A DNA stretch of 64,000 nt from Streptomyces caelestis (GTDB taxonomy: Bacteria > Actinomycetota > Actinomycetes > Streptomycetales > Streptomycetaceae): positions 62,001-126,000 of the forward strand of contig NZ_LGCN01000029.1 of the NCBI RefSeq assembly GCF_001279005.1, in the 5' to 3' direction. The notes under the pieces were generated by a model, which was not told the origin of the DNA, did not search any database, and was given only the letters and a program-made list of their open reading frames with translations. How positions within the stretch are numbered: position 1 is the first letter of the stretch; each line of letters starts with the position of its first letter. Of the stretch, positions 25,302 through 34,368 are shown one piece after another. The position numbers were made by a program, and so were the translations under genes.

Positions 25302-26159
25302 CTACGCCTGCTTGAACTCCTGCCGCTGCCGGCCGAGTCCGGAGATCTCCAGCTCGACCACGTCCCCGGCGCGAAGGTACGGCTTCGGCTCCGGCTCCCC
25401 CATCGCCACCCCCGCCGGCGTCCCGGTGTTGATGACGTCACCGGGGTACAGCGTCATGAACCGGCTGACGTACCGCACGACCTCGCCCACCGGGAAGATC
25501 TGCTCGGCGGTCGTACCGTCCTGCTTCAGCTCCCCGTTGACCCACAGCCGCAGCGACAGGTCCTGCGGGTCGCCGACCTCGTCGGCGGTCACCAGCCAGG
25601 GACCCAGCGGGTTGAACGTCTCGCAGTTCTTCCCCTTGTCCCAGGTCCCGCCCCGCTCGAGCTGGAACTCCCGCTCGGAGACGTCGTGCGCGACGGCGTA
25701 CCCGGCGACGTGCGCGAGCCCTTCCTCCGCCGACTCCAGGTAGCGCGCCGTACGCCCGATGACGACCGCCAGTTCGACCTCCCAGTCGGTCTTCACCGAG
25801 CCGCGCGGCACCAGCACCGTGTCGTCGGGGCCGACGACCGTGTCCGCCGCCTTGAAGAAGACGACCGGCTCGGCGGGCGGTTCGGCTCCCGTCTCGCGGG
25901 CGTGGTCGTGGTAGTTCAGCCCGATGCAGACGATCTTCCCGATCCGCGCCACCGGCGGCCCGGTCCGCAGCCCGGTCCCGTCCAGCGCGGGCAGCTCGCC
26001 GGTGCCGGCGGCGGCCCTGATCCGGCCGAGCGCGGCCTCGTCGGCGAGCAGCGCCCCGTCGATGTCGGGGACGAGCCCCGACAGGTCGCGCAGGGTCCCC
26101 TCGTCGTCGAGCAGCGCGGGCCGCTCCTGTCCCGCCGTGCCGACTCGCAGCAGCTTCAT
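25302..26159 (-). CDS. fumarylacetoacetate hydrolase-family protein
   Basis: 285 residues. FAH fold: IGKIVCIGLNYHDHARETG, PVVFFKAADTVVGP, metal-ligand segment VKTDWEVELAVVIG, YAVAHDVSEREFQ, FPVGEVVRYVSRFMTLYPGDVINTGTP. The family hydrolyses or isomerises acylpyruvates and related diacids in aromatic or sugar breakdown. The start ATG at 26157-26159 is given by homology; the longer frame upstream is not coding-like. No pathway partner is adjacent. Confidence 0.9.
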   Translation of the reverse strand: MKLLRVGTAGQERPALLDDEGTLRDLSGLVPDIDGALLADEAALGRIRAAAGTGELPALDGTGLRTGPPVARIGKIVCIGLNYHDHARETGAEPPAEPVVFFKAADTVVGPDDTVLVPRGSVKTDWEVELAVVIGRTARYLESAEEGLAHVAGYAVAHDVSEREFQLERGGTWDKGKNCETFNPLGPWLVTADEVGDPQDLSLRLWVNGELKQDGTTAEQIFPVGEVVRYVSRFMTLYPGDVINTGTPAGVAMGEPEPKPYLRAGDVVELEISGLGRQRQEFKQA

Positions 26160-26423
26160 GTTTCCCGTCTCCCTCGATCGCGGGCCCGCCCGATGATCCC
26201 GGCCCGGATGCGGCGGGGCACAGTCATCGGAGGACTGGTCGATCCTCCGGTCCGGCGTTCCACTCCGCAAGACCCCGTTCACGTACTGGACCGCGAGGGC
26301 GGCCCACAGCTGCCGGCCAACGGCGACCCCGACTCCCCGGGGGCGCGGGGAACCGCGCCCCCCGAGCCCTCACCGCCCCACAACCGTCAGCCGACGGCGC
26401 CCCCGCCCCGGCCCGCCCCGCGC
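26160..26423. other. intergenic region with a dispersed GC element
   Basis: No gene. GGGGGCGCGGGGAACCGCGCC near 26338-26358 is a shortened relative of the dispersed intergenic element. The rest is non-coding-like. Confidence 0.4.
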
Positions 26424-27140
26424 TCAGCGGTACAGCACGGCCCGCTCCGCCACGCTCCACGTCGTGCTGGTCACCATGTACAGCGCGGCGGCCAGCGGCA
26501 GGACGGCGACGGTGACGAGCGTGAAGAAGGACATGAACGGCATCACCTTGGTCACCGCCCCCAGTCCCGGCAGCTGCTCCCCCTCGCCGGCCGCGGGCAT
26601 CGCGGGGTCCGCGGCCGTCATCCGCCGGGAGAGCCGGTAGCCGCACCAGGCGACGACGGCGACGACCGCGAACAGCCCGACGTACACGAGTCCGGGCCCG
26701 CCGAACACCCCGCCGTTCCCGAGCGCGTCCGCCCACCTGCCGCCGAGCGGCGCCTCGAACAGCCGGTGCCCGAGCAGTTCGTTGGCCCGTCCGCCGATCG
26801 TCTCGCTGGAGAAGAGGTGGTACAGCAGGAAGAAGGCGGGCAGCTGGAGCAGGCTGGGCAGGCACCCGGAGAGCGGCGACACCTTCTCCCGCGTGTGCAG
26901 TTCCAGCACGGCCCGCTGCAGCTTCTCGGGGTCGCGGCCGTGCTTGCGGCGCAGCTCGGCGATGCGCGGTTGGAGCGCCGCGCGGGCCTTCTGTCCGCGT
27001 GCGGCGGCGCGGGACAGGGGGTGGACGAGGAGTCGTACGAGCGCGGTGAACAGGACGATCGCCGCGGCGGCCGCGAAGGCGCCGAACAGCGGCTGGAGCA
27101 GGTCGGCCAGGTGCTCGACCAGGCTGGCGAAGACGGACAT
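26424..27140 (-). CDS. YidC/Oxa1-family membrane insertase paralogue
   Basis: 238 residues with five predicted membrane segments. It has the YidC core: ALVRLLVHPLSRAAARGQKAR with the cytoplasmic loop QPRIAELRRKHGRDPEKLQ, SPLSGCLPSLLQLPAFFLLY, and terminal VMPFMSFFTLVTVAVLPLAAALYMVTSTTW. Shorter than the main chromosomal YidC and lacking its long tail, so it is probably a secondary insertase. GGAGGG precedes the ATG at 27138-27140. Co-oriented with the small membrane protein upstream. Confidence 0.88.
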   Translation of the reverse strand: MSVFASLVEHLADLLQPLFGAFAAAAAIVLFTALVRLLVHPLSRAAARGQKARAALQPRIAELRRKHGRDPEKLQRAVLELHTREKVSPLSGCLPSLLQLPAFFLLYHLFSSETIGGRANELLGHRLFEAPLGGRWADALGNGGVFGGPGLVYVGLFAVVAVVAWCGYRLSRRMTAADPAMPAAGEGEQLPGLGAVTKVMPFMSFFTLVTVAVLPLAAALYMVTSTTWSVAERAVLYR

Positions 27141-27250
27141 GGGTGAGCCCTCCGGGGGTCTCGTCGTGCCGGATGTACGGGAAACGGCGGCATGACGACC
27201 CGCAGCGGGGCGTGGTGGACGTACGAAAGGGACGTACGGCAGGGAGTGCC

Positions 27251-27574
27251 CTACGCGGCGGTCGCCAGGAGGGCGTGTCCGGGCGCTCGGGGTCTGGTGC
27301 GCCCCTTGGCGTCGGGGTCGCGCTGGGGCAGGAAGGCCGTACGCCGGTCGCGGTCGCGTATCGCCGTGCGCACCCGGGTGGGCGGCACGGCGGGCGCGCA
27401 GCGGGCGGCGACGAGCGCGCAGACGGCGAGCGCGCTGCCGGCGGCGGCGGTCGCGGCGAGGGCGACGTCGGCCAGGGAGGATCCGCCGGCGGCGGGCAGC
27501 AGGAGCAGGAGGACCTGGAAGAGGAGAGCGAGGGGCAGGAGCACGGCGACGGACCGCACCGGCCGACCGCTCAT
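27251..27574 (-). CDS. small membrane protein (DUF6412-like)
   Basis: 107 residues with two hydrophobic segments (about 8-28 and 33-60) and a basic C-terminal tail. It precedes the YidC paralogue on the same strand by 110 bases, a pairing I associate with Streptomyces DUF6412 proteins. GGAGGGG precedes the ATG at 27572-27574. Function unknown; it may be a substrate or helper of the insertase. Confidence 0.7.
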   Translation of the reverse strand: MSGRPVRSVAVLLPLALLFQVLLLLLPAAGGSSLADVALAATAAAGSALAVCALVAARCAPAVPPTRVRTAIRDRDRRTAFLPQRDPDAKGRTRPRAPGHALLATAA

Positions 27575-27791
27575 CCCCGTCCCCTCCCTCAGCACTGTCC
27601 TCGACTCCACCCGCACCCCGCACCACCCCAACGTCCGGCGCCGCACCACGGTTCCGCGGACCCGACATCCGTCGTACGGGCGGGTCCCGGCACCGCGGCC
27701 GGCGCGTGCCCCCGGGGAGGGCGGGCCCGGGCCCCCGCTCCGGCCTGCGGTTGTCCCCCCTTTGTCACCCACCGGCAGTACGGTGTCACCC

Positions 27792-28808
27792 ATGCGCCCC
27801 GACACGCCTGCCGAAAACGTCGACCACACCGCCGAAGCCGACCGCCTGGAGCGGACCGCCGAGCTGTACCCCGAGGACGCCGAGGCCCTGCTCCTGCGGG
27901 CCGCCGCCCACCGGGAGCTCTCCGGCGACCGCCCCGCCGCGACCACCCTCTACGACCGCCTGCTGACCTCCTCCCGGGAGCTGGACGACCCGTACCTGGT
28001 CCGGGCCCTCAAGGCGTCGAACCTCTGGGAGTACGGCCACGAGGCGGAGGCCCGCGCGATCATCACCGGCATCCGCACGGCGGCCCCGCGCGACCCCGCC
28101 CCCTGGGTGATCGTCGCGGAGTCCCTGGAGTCGCACGACGAGCTGGAACAGGCGCACGAGACGTTCACCCAGGCGGTGCTCCTCCTCCTGACCGGCGTCG
28201 AGAAGCCCCCGCGCGCCACCCACCCGCTCCTCTTCGGCCGCCACCGCGTGCGCAGGATGCTCGGCGCGGCCCACGACGAGTGGGACGCCCTGGCGGACAC
28301 CGTCCACACCCTCCCGATCGGCCTGGACGAACTCCACGACCCCAAGCGGGTGTGGTCGCTGGGCTCGGAGAACCCGGTGGAGCTGGAGGCGGAGATCATC
28401 CGCCTGCGCGCCGAAGTGGGCGCGTACCGGGAGGCGTTGTCCCGCCCGTTCCCGGTGGCGGTGCTGCACTGGCCGGCCGGCGAACTGGCGGAGCTGACGG
28501 AGGCGTACCCGCCCCTGGCGGAGGAGTACCCCTCCTACGAGGGGCACCTCGCGGCCATAGAGGCGGCCCTGCGGGAGCTGGCGGCGTCGGGCACGCCGAA
28601 CCTGGGCGTCGTCACGGGCACGGTCCCGTCGTACGAGGCCTTCGCCGCCTCGGAACTCGCCTCCCCCGCCGACCCGGCCCTGCTGCCCCAGTACGCCACG
28701 ACGCTGGCGGCCCGCGGCCGGGCGGTGGCGTGGCCCCCGGAGCGGTCGGCGGCGTGCTGGTGCGGTTCGGGGCGGGCGTACGGGGAGTGCCACGGCGCGG
28801 ACGTGTGA
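27792..28808 (+). CDS. SEC-C motif protein with TPR-like N-terminus
   Basis: 338 residues. The C-terminus CWCGSGRAYGECHG is a SEC-C zinc motif. The N-terminal 130 residues (AEADRLERTAELYPEDAEALLLRAAAHREL and following helices) look like tetratricopeptide repeats. The middle carries PKRVWSLGSENPVELEAE. The start ATG at 27792 is where coding character begins. A stand-alone cytoplasmic protein of unknown role. Confidence 0.8.
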   Translation: MRPDTPAENVDHTAEADRLERTAELYPEDAEALLLRAAAHRELSGDRPAATTLYDRLLTSSRELDDPYLVRALKASNLWEYGHEAEARAIITGIRTAAPRDPAPWVIVAESLESHDELEQAHETFTQAVLLLLTGVEKPPRATHPLLFGRHRVRRMLGAAHDEWDALADTVHTLPIGLDELHDPKRVWSLGSENPVELEAEIIRLRAEVGAYREALSRPFPVAVLHWPAGELAELTEAYPPLAEEYPSYEGHLAAIEAALRELAASGTPNLGVVTGTVPSYEAFAASELASPADPALLPQYATTLAARGRAVAWPPERSAACWCGSGRAYGECHGADV

Positions 28809-28845
28809 CGACGCTCCCCGGGGACACGTGCGTGCCGGTCAGGCG

Positions 28846-29682
28846 TCAGGCCGTGGCCTGGGCCCCGACGGTCACCCGCTCGCCGGGTGCGCACCGCACC
28901 AGGCGCGCCCCGTGGCCCCGGCGCCCCGCCTCCGTGAGGAAGTCCTCCAGCGGGGAGCGGAAGACCGTGTAGTCGCTGTGGTGCACGGGCAGCGCGCGCC
29001 GCGGACGCAGCAGGTCGAGCAGGTCGGCGCCCTGCCCGGCGTCCATGGTGACCACCAGGCCGCCGGGCAGGGTCGTGCCGCCGAGGTGCAGGACCGCCAG
29101 GTGGATGTCCGGACAGCGTGCGGCGATCTCGCGCAGTCCGTCGTACATCAGGGTGTCGCCGGAGAGGTAGAGGACCAGCCGGACCTCCCCCGAGCGGTCG
29201 CCGAACTCCAGCAGGCTGCCCATCACGGGCGGCAGCAGGACCCGCAGCGGGCCGGGCGCGTGGCGGCCGGGCAGCGAGGTGACGCGCACGGAGGAGTCCC
29301 CGTGCCGCAGGGTGCGGCTCTGCCAGGTGCGCAGGCCGGTGGCGTGCCGGAAGCCGTGCAGGCCCTTCAGCAGGCGGGCGGCGTGCGGGGTGGTGACGAA
29401 CGGCAGCCCCCGGTCCAGGCCGCGCCGGGCCACCCGGTCGAAGTGGTCGCCGTGCAGGTGCGAGAGCACGACGGCGTCCAGGTCCTCGTGGGGCAGGTCC
29501 GCCACGTCCAGGGCGGGCTCGGTCAGCCGGCGCGAGACCAGCCCGTAGCCGAGGTGCGCGAACTGCCCCCGGTGCAGGAAGTTCGGATCGGTCAGCAGCG
29601 TCAGCTCCCCGTACCGGATCAGCAGGGTGGCGTTGCCGATGAAGAGGACCTCCGCGGTGCCCTCGGGCGGATGCTGCCGCAC
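28846..29682 (-). CDS. MBL-fold metal-dependent hydrolase
   Basis: 278 residues. Metallo-beta-lactamase fold of the UlaG/RomA-like branch: VLFIGNATLLIRYGELTLLTDP, metal-binding LSHLHGDHFD, GRHAPGP, LYLSGDTLMYDG, and a final His in PVHHSDY. Starts at a GTG with GGAGGGAG upstream. Convergent with the SEC-C gene. Substrate unknown. Confidence 0.88.
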   Translation of the reverse strand: MRQHPPEGTAEVLFIGNATLLIRYGELTLLTDPNFLHRGQFAHLGYGLVSRRLTEPALDVADLPHEDLDAVVLSHLHGDHFDRVARRGLDRGLPFVTTPHAARLLKGLHGFRHATGLRTWQSRTLRHGDSSVRVTSLPGRHAPGPLRVLLPPVMGSLLEFGDRSGEVRLVLYLSGDTLMYDGLREIAARCPDIHLAVLHLGGTTLPGGLVVTMDAGQGADLLDLLRPRRALPVHHSDYTVFRSPLEDFLTEAGRRGHGARLVRCAPGERVTVGAQATA

Positions 29683-29913
29683 GGCCGGCTCCCTCCGTCG
29701 TACGCGGGTTCCGTACGGGGGCCGGGTGAGCGGTGGGGGCGGTTCTACACCCGCGCCGGTGGCGGAAATCCCGAGCCCGGGTGCGGCAGTCCCGTCGGCC
29801 CACTGGAACCCTGTCCACCGCTATGGAGGTAAGGGCGTTTCTGTAGCAGCTCCGGAGCTGAGGCGTCCAGGCCCTGGACTGGCCGACTCCCGCCGGAGCA
29901 CACCACGGCACAC

Positions 29914-31110
29914 TCAGTTGGCGTTCGGAAGCCGTTCCAAGCCAAGTGATCTTCGCAGTGCATCCACCAGCGACACCGCACGCACATCGTCGGCTCCTCC
30001 GATGATGTGGTTCATCGCGTAACCGAAGGTGATGCCGTGCTCCGGATCGGCAAAGCCGAGCGAGCCGCCTCTGCCCGTGTGCCCGAAAGCCGCGGAACCG
30101 GTCATGGGGACGGCCCTGGTGGGCAGCATGTATCCGGTGCTGAAACGGCTTGCGATCAGCATCACTTGATCCTTGCCGGCAGCTTGTTCCCCGGTGGCGG
30201 ACTTCAGGGTTTCCGGGGTGAGCAAGCGAACGCCGTCCACTTCGCCGATCAGCGCGGCGTACATGCGCGCAAGGGCGTGTGCGGTGCCGATGCCGTTGGA
30301 AGCCGGGAGTTCCGCGGCCTGCACTTCCGGCGAGTCGAAGTCGATCGCAGCCGGGTCGGTGACCGCGTACGCCCTGTTGCTGAATGATCCAGGGTCGCGC
30401 CAGGCGGCGACTTGCTCGCGCAGTTCCACGGGTACTGACTCGGCGGGCACGGTGGTGAGGTCGACGTCCGGCGGCTGGTACGCCATACGACTGACCCGAT
30501 CGCGCTCTGTCGTCGGCAGTCCGATGAAAAAGTCCAGCCCGAGCGGCACCGCGATCTCGTCGGCGAAGAAACGGCCCGGCATGCGGCCGGAGACTCGACG
30601 GATCACCTCACCGACCAGCCAGCCCCAGGTCCGGCCGTGGTACCCGTGCGCCGCGCCCGGTTCCCACAGAGGACGTTGGGCGGCCAGTGCTGCCACCATC
30701 GGATGCCAGGCCAGGGCGTCCTTCAACGGCACTGGTCGATCCAGCGCTACCAGGCCGGCCTGATGCGACAGGAGCCACCGCACGGGGATGTCCGCCTTGC
30801 CGTTCTCGGCGAACTCCGGCCAGTACTTCGCCACTGGTGCGTCCAGGTCCAATGCGCCACGCTCGACCAGCATGTGCACTGCGGTCGCTGTCGCTCCCTT
30901 GGTCGCCGAGTAGACCAGTTGCAGTGTGTCCCGTGTCCATGAACGACCGGTTCGCGGATCGGCGATGCCTCCCCACAGATCAACAACCGGGCGGCCATGC
31001 TGGTAGACGCACACCGCCGCCCCGATGTCCCCATGCCGGGCGAAGTTCGCCTCGAACGCCTCACGGACCGGTTCGAATCCGGACGCCGTCTCACCGCCGA
31101 TCGTCGTCAT
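29914..31110 (-). CDS. beta-lactamase-fold serine hydrolase (EstB/class C-like)
   Basis: 398 residues. Nucleophile motif SxxK in YSATKGATATA, the Tyr motif as HGYHGRTWGW, and HTGRGGSLG as the third motif. No signal peptide, so it is a cytoplasmic esterase or peptidase type rather than a secreted resistance enzyme. It is the first gene with softer codon bias than the flanks and marks the left boundary of the accessory island. Confidence 0.88.
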   Translation of the reverse strand: MTTIGGETASGFEPVREAFEANFARHGDIGAAVCVYQHGRPVVDLWGGIADPRTGRSWTRDTLQLVYSATKGATATAVHMLVERGALDLDAPVAKYWPEFAENGKADIPVRWLLSHQAGLVALDRPVPLKDALAWHPMVAALAAQRPLWEPGAAHGYHGRTWGWLVGEVIRRVSGRMPGRFFADEIAVPLGLDFFIGLPTTERDRVSRMAYQPPDVDLTTVPAESVPVELREQVAAWRDPGSFSNRAYAVTDPAAIDFDSPEVQAAELPASNGIGTAHALARMYAALIGEVDGVRLLTPETLKSATGEQAAGKDQVMLIASRFSTGYMLPTRAVPMTGSAAFGHTGRGGSLGFADPEHGITFGYAMNHIIGGADDVRAVSLVDALRRSLGLERLPNAN

Positions 31111-31179
31111 GCCCTCATCCTGACAGCCCGGCCGTCCTCTCCGACGGGACGGGCCGCCCGATCATCCAGGCGGTGATCG

Positions 31180-32523
31180 TCAGACGGTGACGAACAGTTC
31201 CTGCAGGCGCTCGCGGAACTCGCGGACAGACGACACGTGTTTGTGCGGTTCGAGCCGCGCGGAGAACTCCTTCAGACGGTCCAGAGCCCGTATGGAGCTG
31301 ACAGCGTCCTCCAGAAGCCCGGCACCGCGGTTCGCAGCATCCAACGCTCCCTCCAGGTCACCCCCGGCAAGCCGCGCCTCGGCCAGGCGGCTGGACCGTA
31401 CGGCCTTGTCCCGGGGAGCCGCGCTCGCCACTGAGGTCTCCAGAGAACTCGTCGCGCGCTCCACCTGTCCAGAGCGCAACAGGACCTTGCCCTCGGTCGA
31501 CTTCAACTGCGCCTCACCGAACCAGTCGAGCCAATCCGGGTTCTCTCCCGCCACGTCACGCTCCCAAAGCGAAGCTGCGCGGTTCAGTGCCGTTCCTGCC
31601 GTGCGGTGGTCACCGTCCCGCGACAGCGCCTCGGCCTTGTGCAGGTAGAGGAAGGACTGGGTGCGTGGCGACAGGGAGCAGGGGGCGTTGCTGATGGCGG
31701 TCGTGATGAGGTCGACCCGCTCGGCGGTGCGGCCGGCCTCGGAGACATGCACTCCCATCTCCGCGAGGATGAAAGCGCCGAAGGCGTCGTCCCCAGCGGT
31801 ACGGGCACTGCGTAAGGCACCGACGTAGTAACGCTGGCCGGCGGAGCGCAGACCGGCGTCATAGGCCATCCACCCAGTCAGGTGCGACACCCGGGCCGCA
31901 AGCGCGTACAGGCGAACGTGGATGGAGTCGGTGTACCGACCGGTGCTGAGGAGGCCGGTGACCAGAGCGAAGTCGCCCCGTGCCTGCTCCAGCAGCCGAG
32001 CACCTCCGAGCTGGTCGTCGAGTGTACGGAGGGTGCTGATGCGCTGCTCAAGCGTCGAGACCATCTTGTCCGTGACCCGATCGCCGTTGAGCGCCGAGGC
32101 GTAGGCCGAGGGCGCGTCCACCCAGCTCGCTGCGATCCCGGTCAAGGCAGTACCGGTAATGGTGAGGAAGCCCCGGCGGTCCATACGGCCGCTCCCCACG
32201 AGATCGGACAACGTCGCGACCGTACCGGCCTCGGTCCACGGGGCCGTAAGCCCCGTCACCTCCCAGACCGGCAGCCATCGGGGCCATTCTTCCGCGTACA
32301 GCTGTTCATGCGGGACGTGCAGCAGGTCCGCGAGGACAAGCTGTGCATCCGCGTCAGGCTCCTGTCCGTGCTCCCACTTCCATACAGTCGTGCGATTGGT
32401 CGCCAGCGAGATGCCGAGCGACCTCCCGTGCTTCTGCATGCGCCGGGCGAATTCCGCCTTCCCCCACCCGCGCATCTGGAGGACGAAGCTCAGCGGATGG
32501 ACCGCTAACGGCTCACCGTGCAC
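31180..32523 (-). CDS. XRE-family regulator with TPR-like C-terminal domain
   Basis: 447 residues from a GTG at 32521-32523 (GGGAG upstream). An N-terminal helix-turn-helix (GWGKAEFARRMQKHG..LATNRTTVWKWEHGQ) is followed at about 130 by RRGFLTITGTALTG, which resembles a Tat motif in mid-protein, as seen in many actinobacterial regulators of this type. A helical repeat domain of about 300 residues follows. Divergent from the peptide-cupin-reductase genes, with 397 bases between; likely their pathway regulator. Confidence 0.82.
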   Translation of the reverse strand: MHGEPLAVHPLSFVLQMRGWGKAEFARRMQKHGRSLGISLATNRTTVWKWEHGQEPDADAQLVLADLLHVPHEQLYAEEWPRWLPVWEVTGLTAPWTEAGTVATLSDLVGSGRMDRRGFLTITGTALTGIAASWVDAPSAYASALNGDRVTDKMVSTLEQRISTLRTLDDQLGGARLLEQARGDFALVTGLLSTGRYTDSIHVRLYALAARVSHLTGWMAYDAGLRSAGQRYYVGALRSARTAGDDAFGAFILAEMGVHVSEAGRTAERVDLITTAISNAPCSLSPRTQSFLYLHKAEALSRDGDHRTAGTALNRAASLWERDVAGENPDWLDWFGEAQLKSTEGKVLLRSGQVERATSSLETSVASAAPRDKAVRSSRLAEARLAGGDLEGALDAANRGAGLLEDAVSSIRALDRLKEFSARLEPHKHVSSVREFRERLQELFVTV

Positions 32524-32920
32524 GTCACCACTCCCGTCATCCCATCGCAGCGTAGTCGGGAGGCTACCCCTCGTGCCCGTTTCCGTAAGGAGGGCGCCCT
32601 CAGGAGAAACCCCCTGGAAACGTTCCGGCGTACGCACCGACGCCGTTGACTGAGCACAAGCCGTCCACGGGGAGCGCCCAGAGCGCTCGTTCCCGAGACG
32701 GCTTCCGGATCGGCGGTTCCGTCCCCGTGCTCCGTCGGGGCGGAGCCGCTCTCCAACTCTTCCGACGCGTCTGCCGCATTCGGCCGTCTGCACAGCGCTG
32801 CGGCTCATTGCGCGCTCGTCGACCGCCGCCCCACGGGAAGATCCACAGCTTCCACTGCCGTGAGGGCTACGACCCCCTGCCAGAGCCCTGGCGGGAGAAA
32901 CACAGAGAAGGGAGTACGAG
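32524..32920. promoter_or_regulatory. 397-base divergent control region of the putative RiPP locus
   Basis: No gene with coding pattern is seen on either strand. It must carry the promoters for the XRE regulator and for the peptide operon. GGGAGCGCCCAGAGCGCTCG near 32670 contains complementary GAGCGC/GCGCTC half-sites that may be an operator. Confidence 0.4.
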
Positions 32921-33088
32921 GTGGAAGAGCTTACGACGCCGCTTCCGGCCCGGAACGGCCTCCTGGTGGCGGTGGAGGAACTGACCGCCGTCCACAACCG
33001 GTACGACAGCCTCCGGTCCGACAACGCCGGAAGTTCCGGCGACGCGCCATGGCCGGGCGGCGACGGCAACCTGCACGACAGCGAATAG
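32921..33088 (+). CDS. 55-residue RiPP precursor-like peptide
   Basis: The frame starts at a GTG with GAAGGGAG upstream and ends at TAG 33086-33088. The first 33 residues are leader-like, with amphipathic helix potential (NGLLVAVEELTAVHNRYD at 12-29). The last 22 (34-55) are Gly/Asp/Ser/Asn-rich with the only Trp (APWPGGDGNLHD) and no Cys, like a core peptide. It lies 80 bases before a JmjC/cupin oxygenase gene and is co-oriented with it and a reductase gene. No homologue is recalled. It could be a non-modified small protein, but size, composition and context fit a precursor. Confidence 0.6.
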   Translation: MEELTTPLPARNGLLVAVEELTAVHNRYDSLRSDNAGSSGDAPWPGGDGNLHDSE

Positions 33089-33168
33089 GCACCGAGCGGT
33101 GGGGCGGCGCGACCGGCCGTGCCGTCCCACCGCGTCCGCACCACGTGGTCGAACCCATGGAGGACGCA

Positions 33169-34368
33169 GTGAGGGAACATCGCTTGATCAGCGCGATCGA
33201 GACGGCACTCGGGTGGAACGGAGCGGAGGAGCTGGGCAAGGACTTCGCACGGGGGAGCTTGGAGGACCCCTCACTCGTCTCCCGCCTCCTGACCCCGAAC
33301 CGCCTGCTCGACATCGCGATGCGCAGGAGCCTGAACCGCCCGCAGTTCCGGTGTTTCCAGAAGGGTGTGGAAGTGCACCCGGCCGTCTACTGCACCGACA
33401 GCGTCAGCCCTCGGGGACAGAGCATCCCCATGGTCGACATGCGCAGCCTTGGGCGGCTCCTGCGGGAGGGTGCGACGCTCATCCTCGATCAGGCCAACGT
33501 CTTCGATCCGACGATGGAGGTCGCGTGCCGGGCGCTGCAGTGGTGGTCCCGCGAGCGCGTGCAGGTCAACGCCTACCTGACGACGAACGACGCCGCCGGC
33601 TTCCCCCTGCACTGGGACGATCACGACGTCGTGATCGTGCAGCTCGCAGGTGAGAAGGAGTGGGAGGTGCGCTCGACCTCCCGCAAGGTCCCCATGTACC
33701 GGGACTCCGACCCCAACAACACGCCGAGCGACGAGATCGTCTGGTCAGGCCTCTTGAAGACCGGAGACGTCATGCACATCCCCCGAGGGCACTGGCACCA
33801 GGCGACCCGAACCGGCAGCGGCTCGGGAAAGAGCCTCCACGTCACGTTCGGCATCACCAAGCGCACCGGGGCGAGCTGGCTCGCCTGGCTGGCCGACTGG
33901 TGCCGCGAGCGAGAGATCTTCCGGCACGACCTGGACCGCGGTCGGGACCTCGATGACAAGGCACTGACCGCGGCCGCCACCACCCTGATCGGCGAACGTT
34001 CCCCGGCCGACTTCCTGATCGCGTACGAGCAGGAGACGGCCCTACCCCGCCACGTACCGTTCCTCGGCATTCTCGGACCGCTCGACGCCGTCGTGTGCAC
34101 CACCCACTTCCCGCCCCGGATCGAGGAGAACGGAGAGACCGTCGACGTCGTGGCCGCGGGGAAGAAACTGACTCTCACGGCTAAGGCCCTGCCCGCGCTG
34201 CGGCTGCTGTTGAGCGGCCGGCCGGTCCCACTGGAACGAGCGGCGGCCGTCGCCGGGACGGAAGTGAAGGAGCTCGCCGAAATCCTGGTGGAGGAGGAAC
34301 TGTGCGCGGTAGTGACCCCCGAATTGTCCTCGGGCTACACCGGTCTCGTCACGAACGCCGTCTCCTGA
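33169..34368 (+). CDS. JmjC/cupin-type Fe(II)/2-oxoglutarate oxygenase with C-terminal winged-helix-like domain
   Basis: 399 residues from a GTG with GGAGG five bases upstream (an ATG at 33157 is the alternative but is itself fused to that ribosome site). The cupin barrel carries the iron facial triad as LHWDDHD (His148, Asp150) and PRGHWHQA (His208). NAYLTTNDAAGF, VVIVQLAGEKEWEV and SLHVTFGITKRTG are typical of the ROXA/MINA-like cupin_4 family that hydroxylates residues in polypeptides. Placed after the small peptide gene, the obvious hypothesis is hydroxylation of Asp/Asn/His or Arg in that peptide. Confidence 0.82.
   Translation: MREHRLISAIETALGWNGAEELGKDFARGSLEDPSLVSRLLTPNRLLDIAMRRSLNRPQFRCFQKGVEVHPAVYCTDSVSPRGQSIPMVDMRSLGRLLREGATLILDQANVFDPTMEVACRALQWWSRERVQVNAYLTTNDAAGFPLHWDDHDVVIVQLAGEKEWEVRSTSRKVPMYRDSDPNNTPSDEIVWSGLLKTGDVMHIPRGHWHQATRTGSGSGKSLHVTFGITKRTGASWLAWLADWCREREIFRHDLDRGRDLDDKALTAAATTLIGERSPADFLIAYEQETALPRHVPFLGILGPLDAVVCTTHFPPRIEENGETVDVVAAGKKLTLTAKALPALRLLLSGRPVPLERAAAVAGTEVKELAEILVEEELCAVVTPELSSGYTGLVTNAVS

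Noticed and set aside
31180..33180. 666-residue version of the XRE/TPR regulator
   Set aside because: The helix-turn-helix begins after the GTG at 32521-32523, which has a ribosome site; the longer frame would cover the peptide gene and control region.
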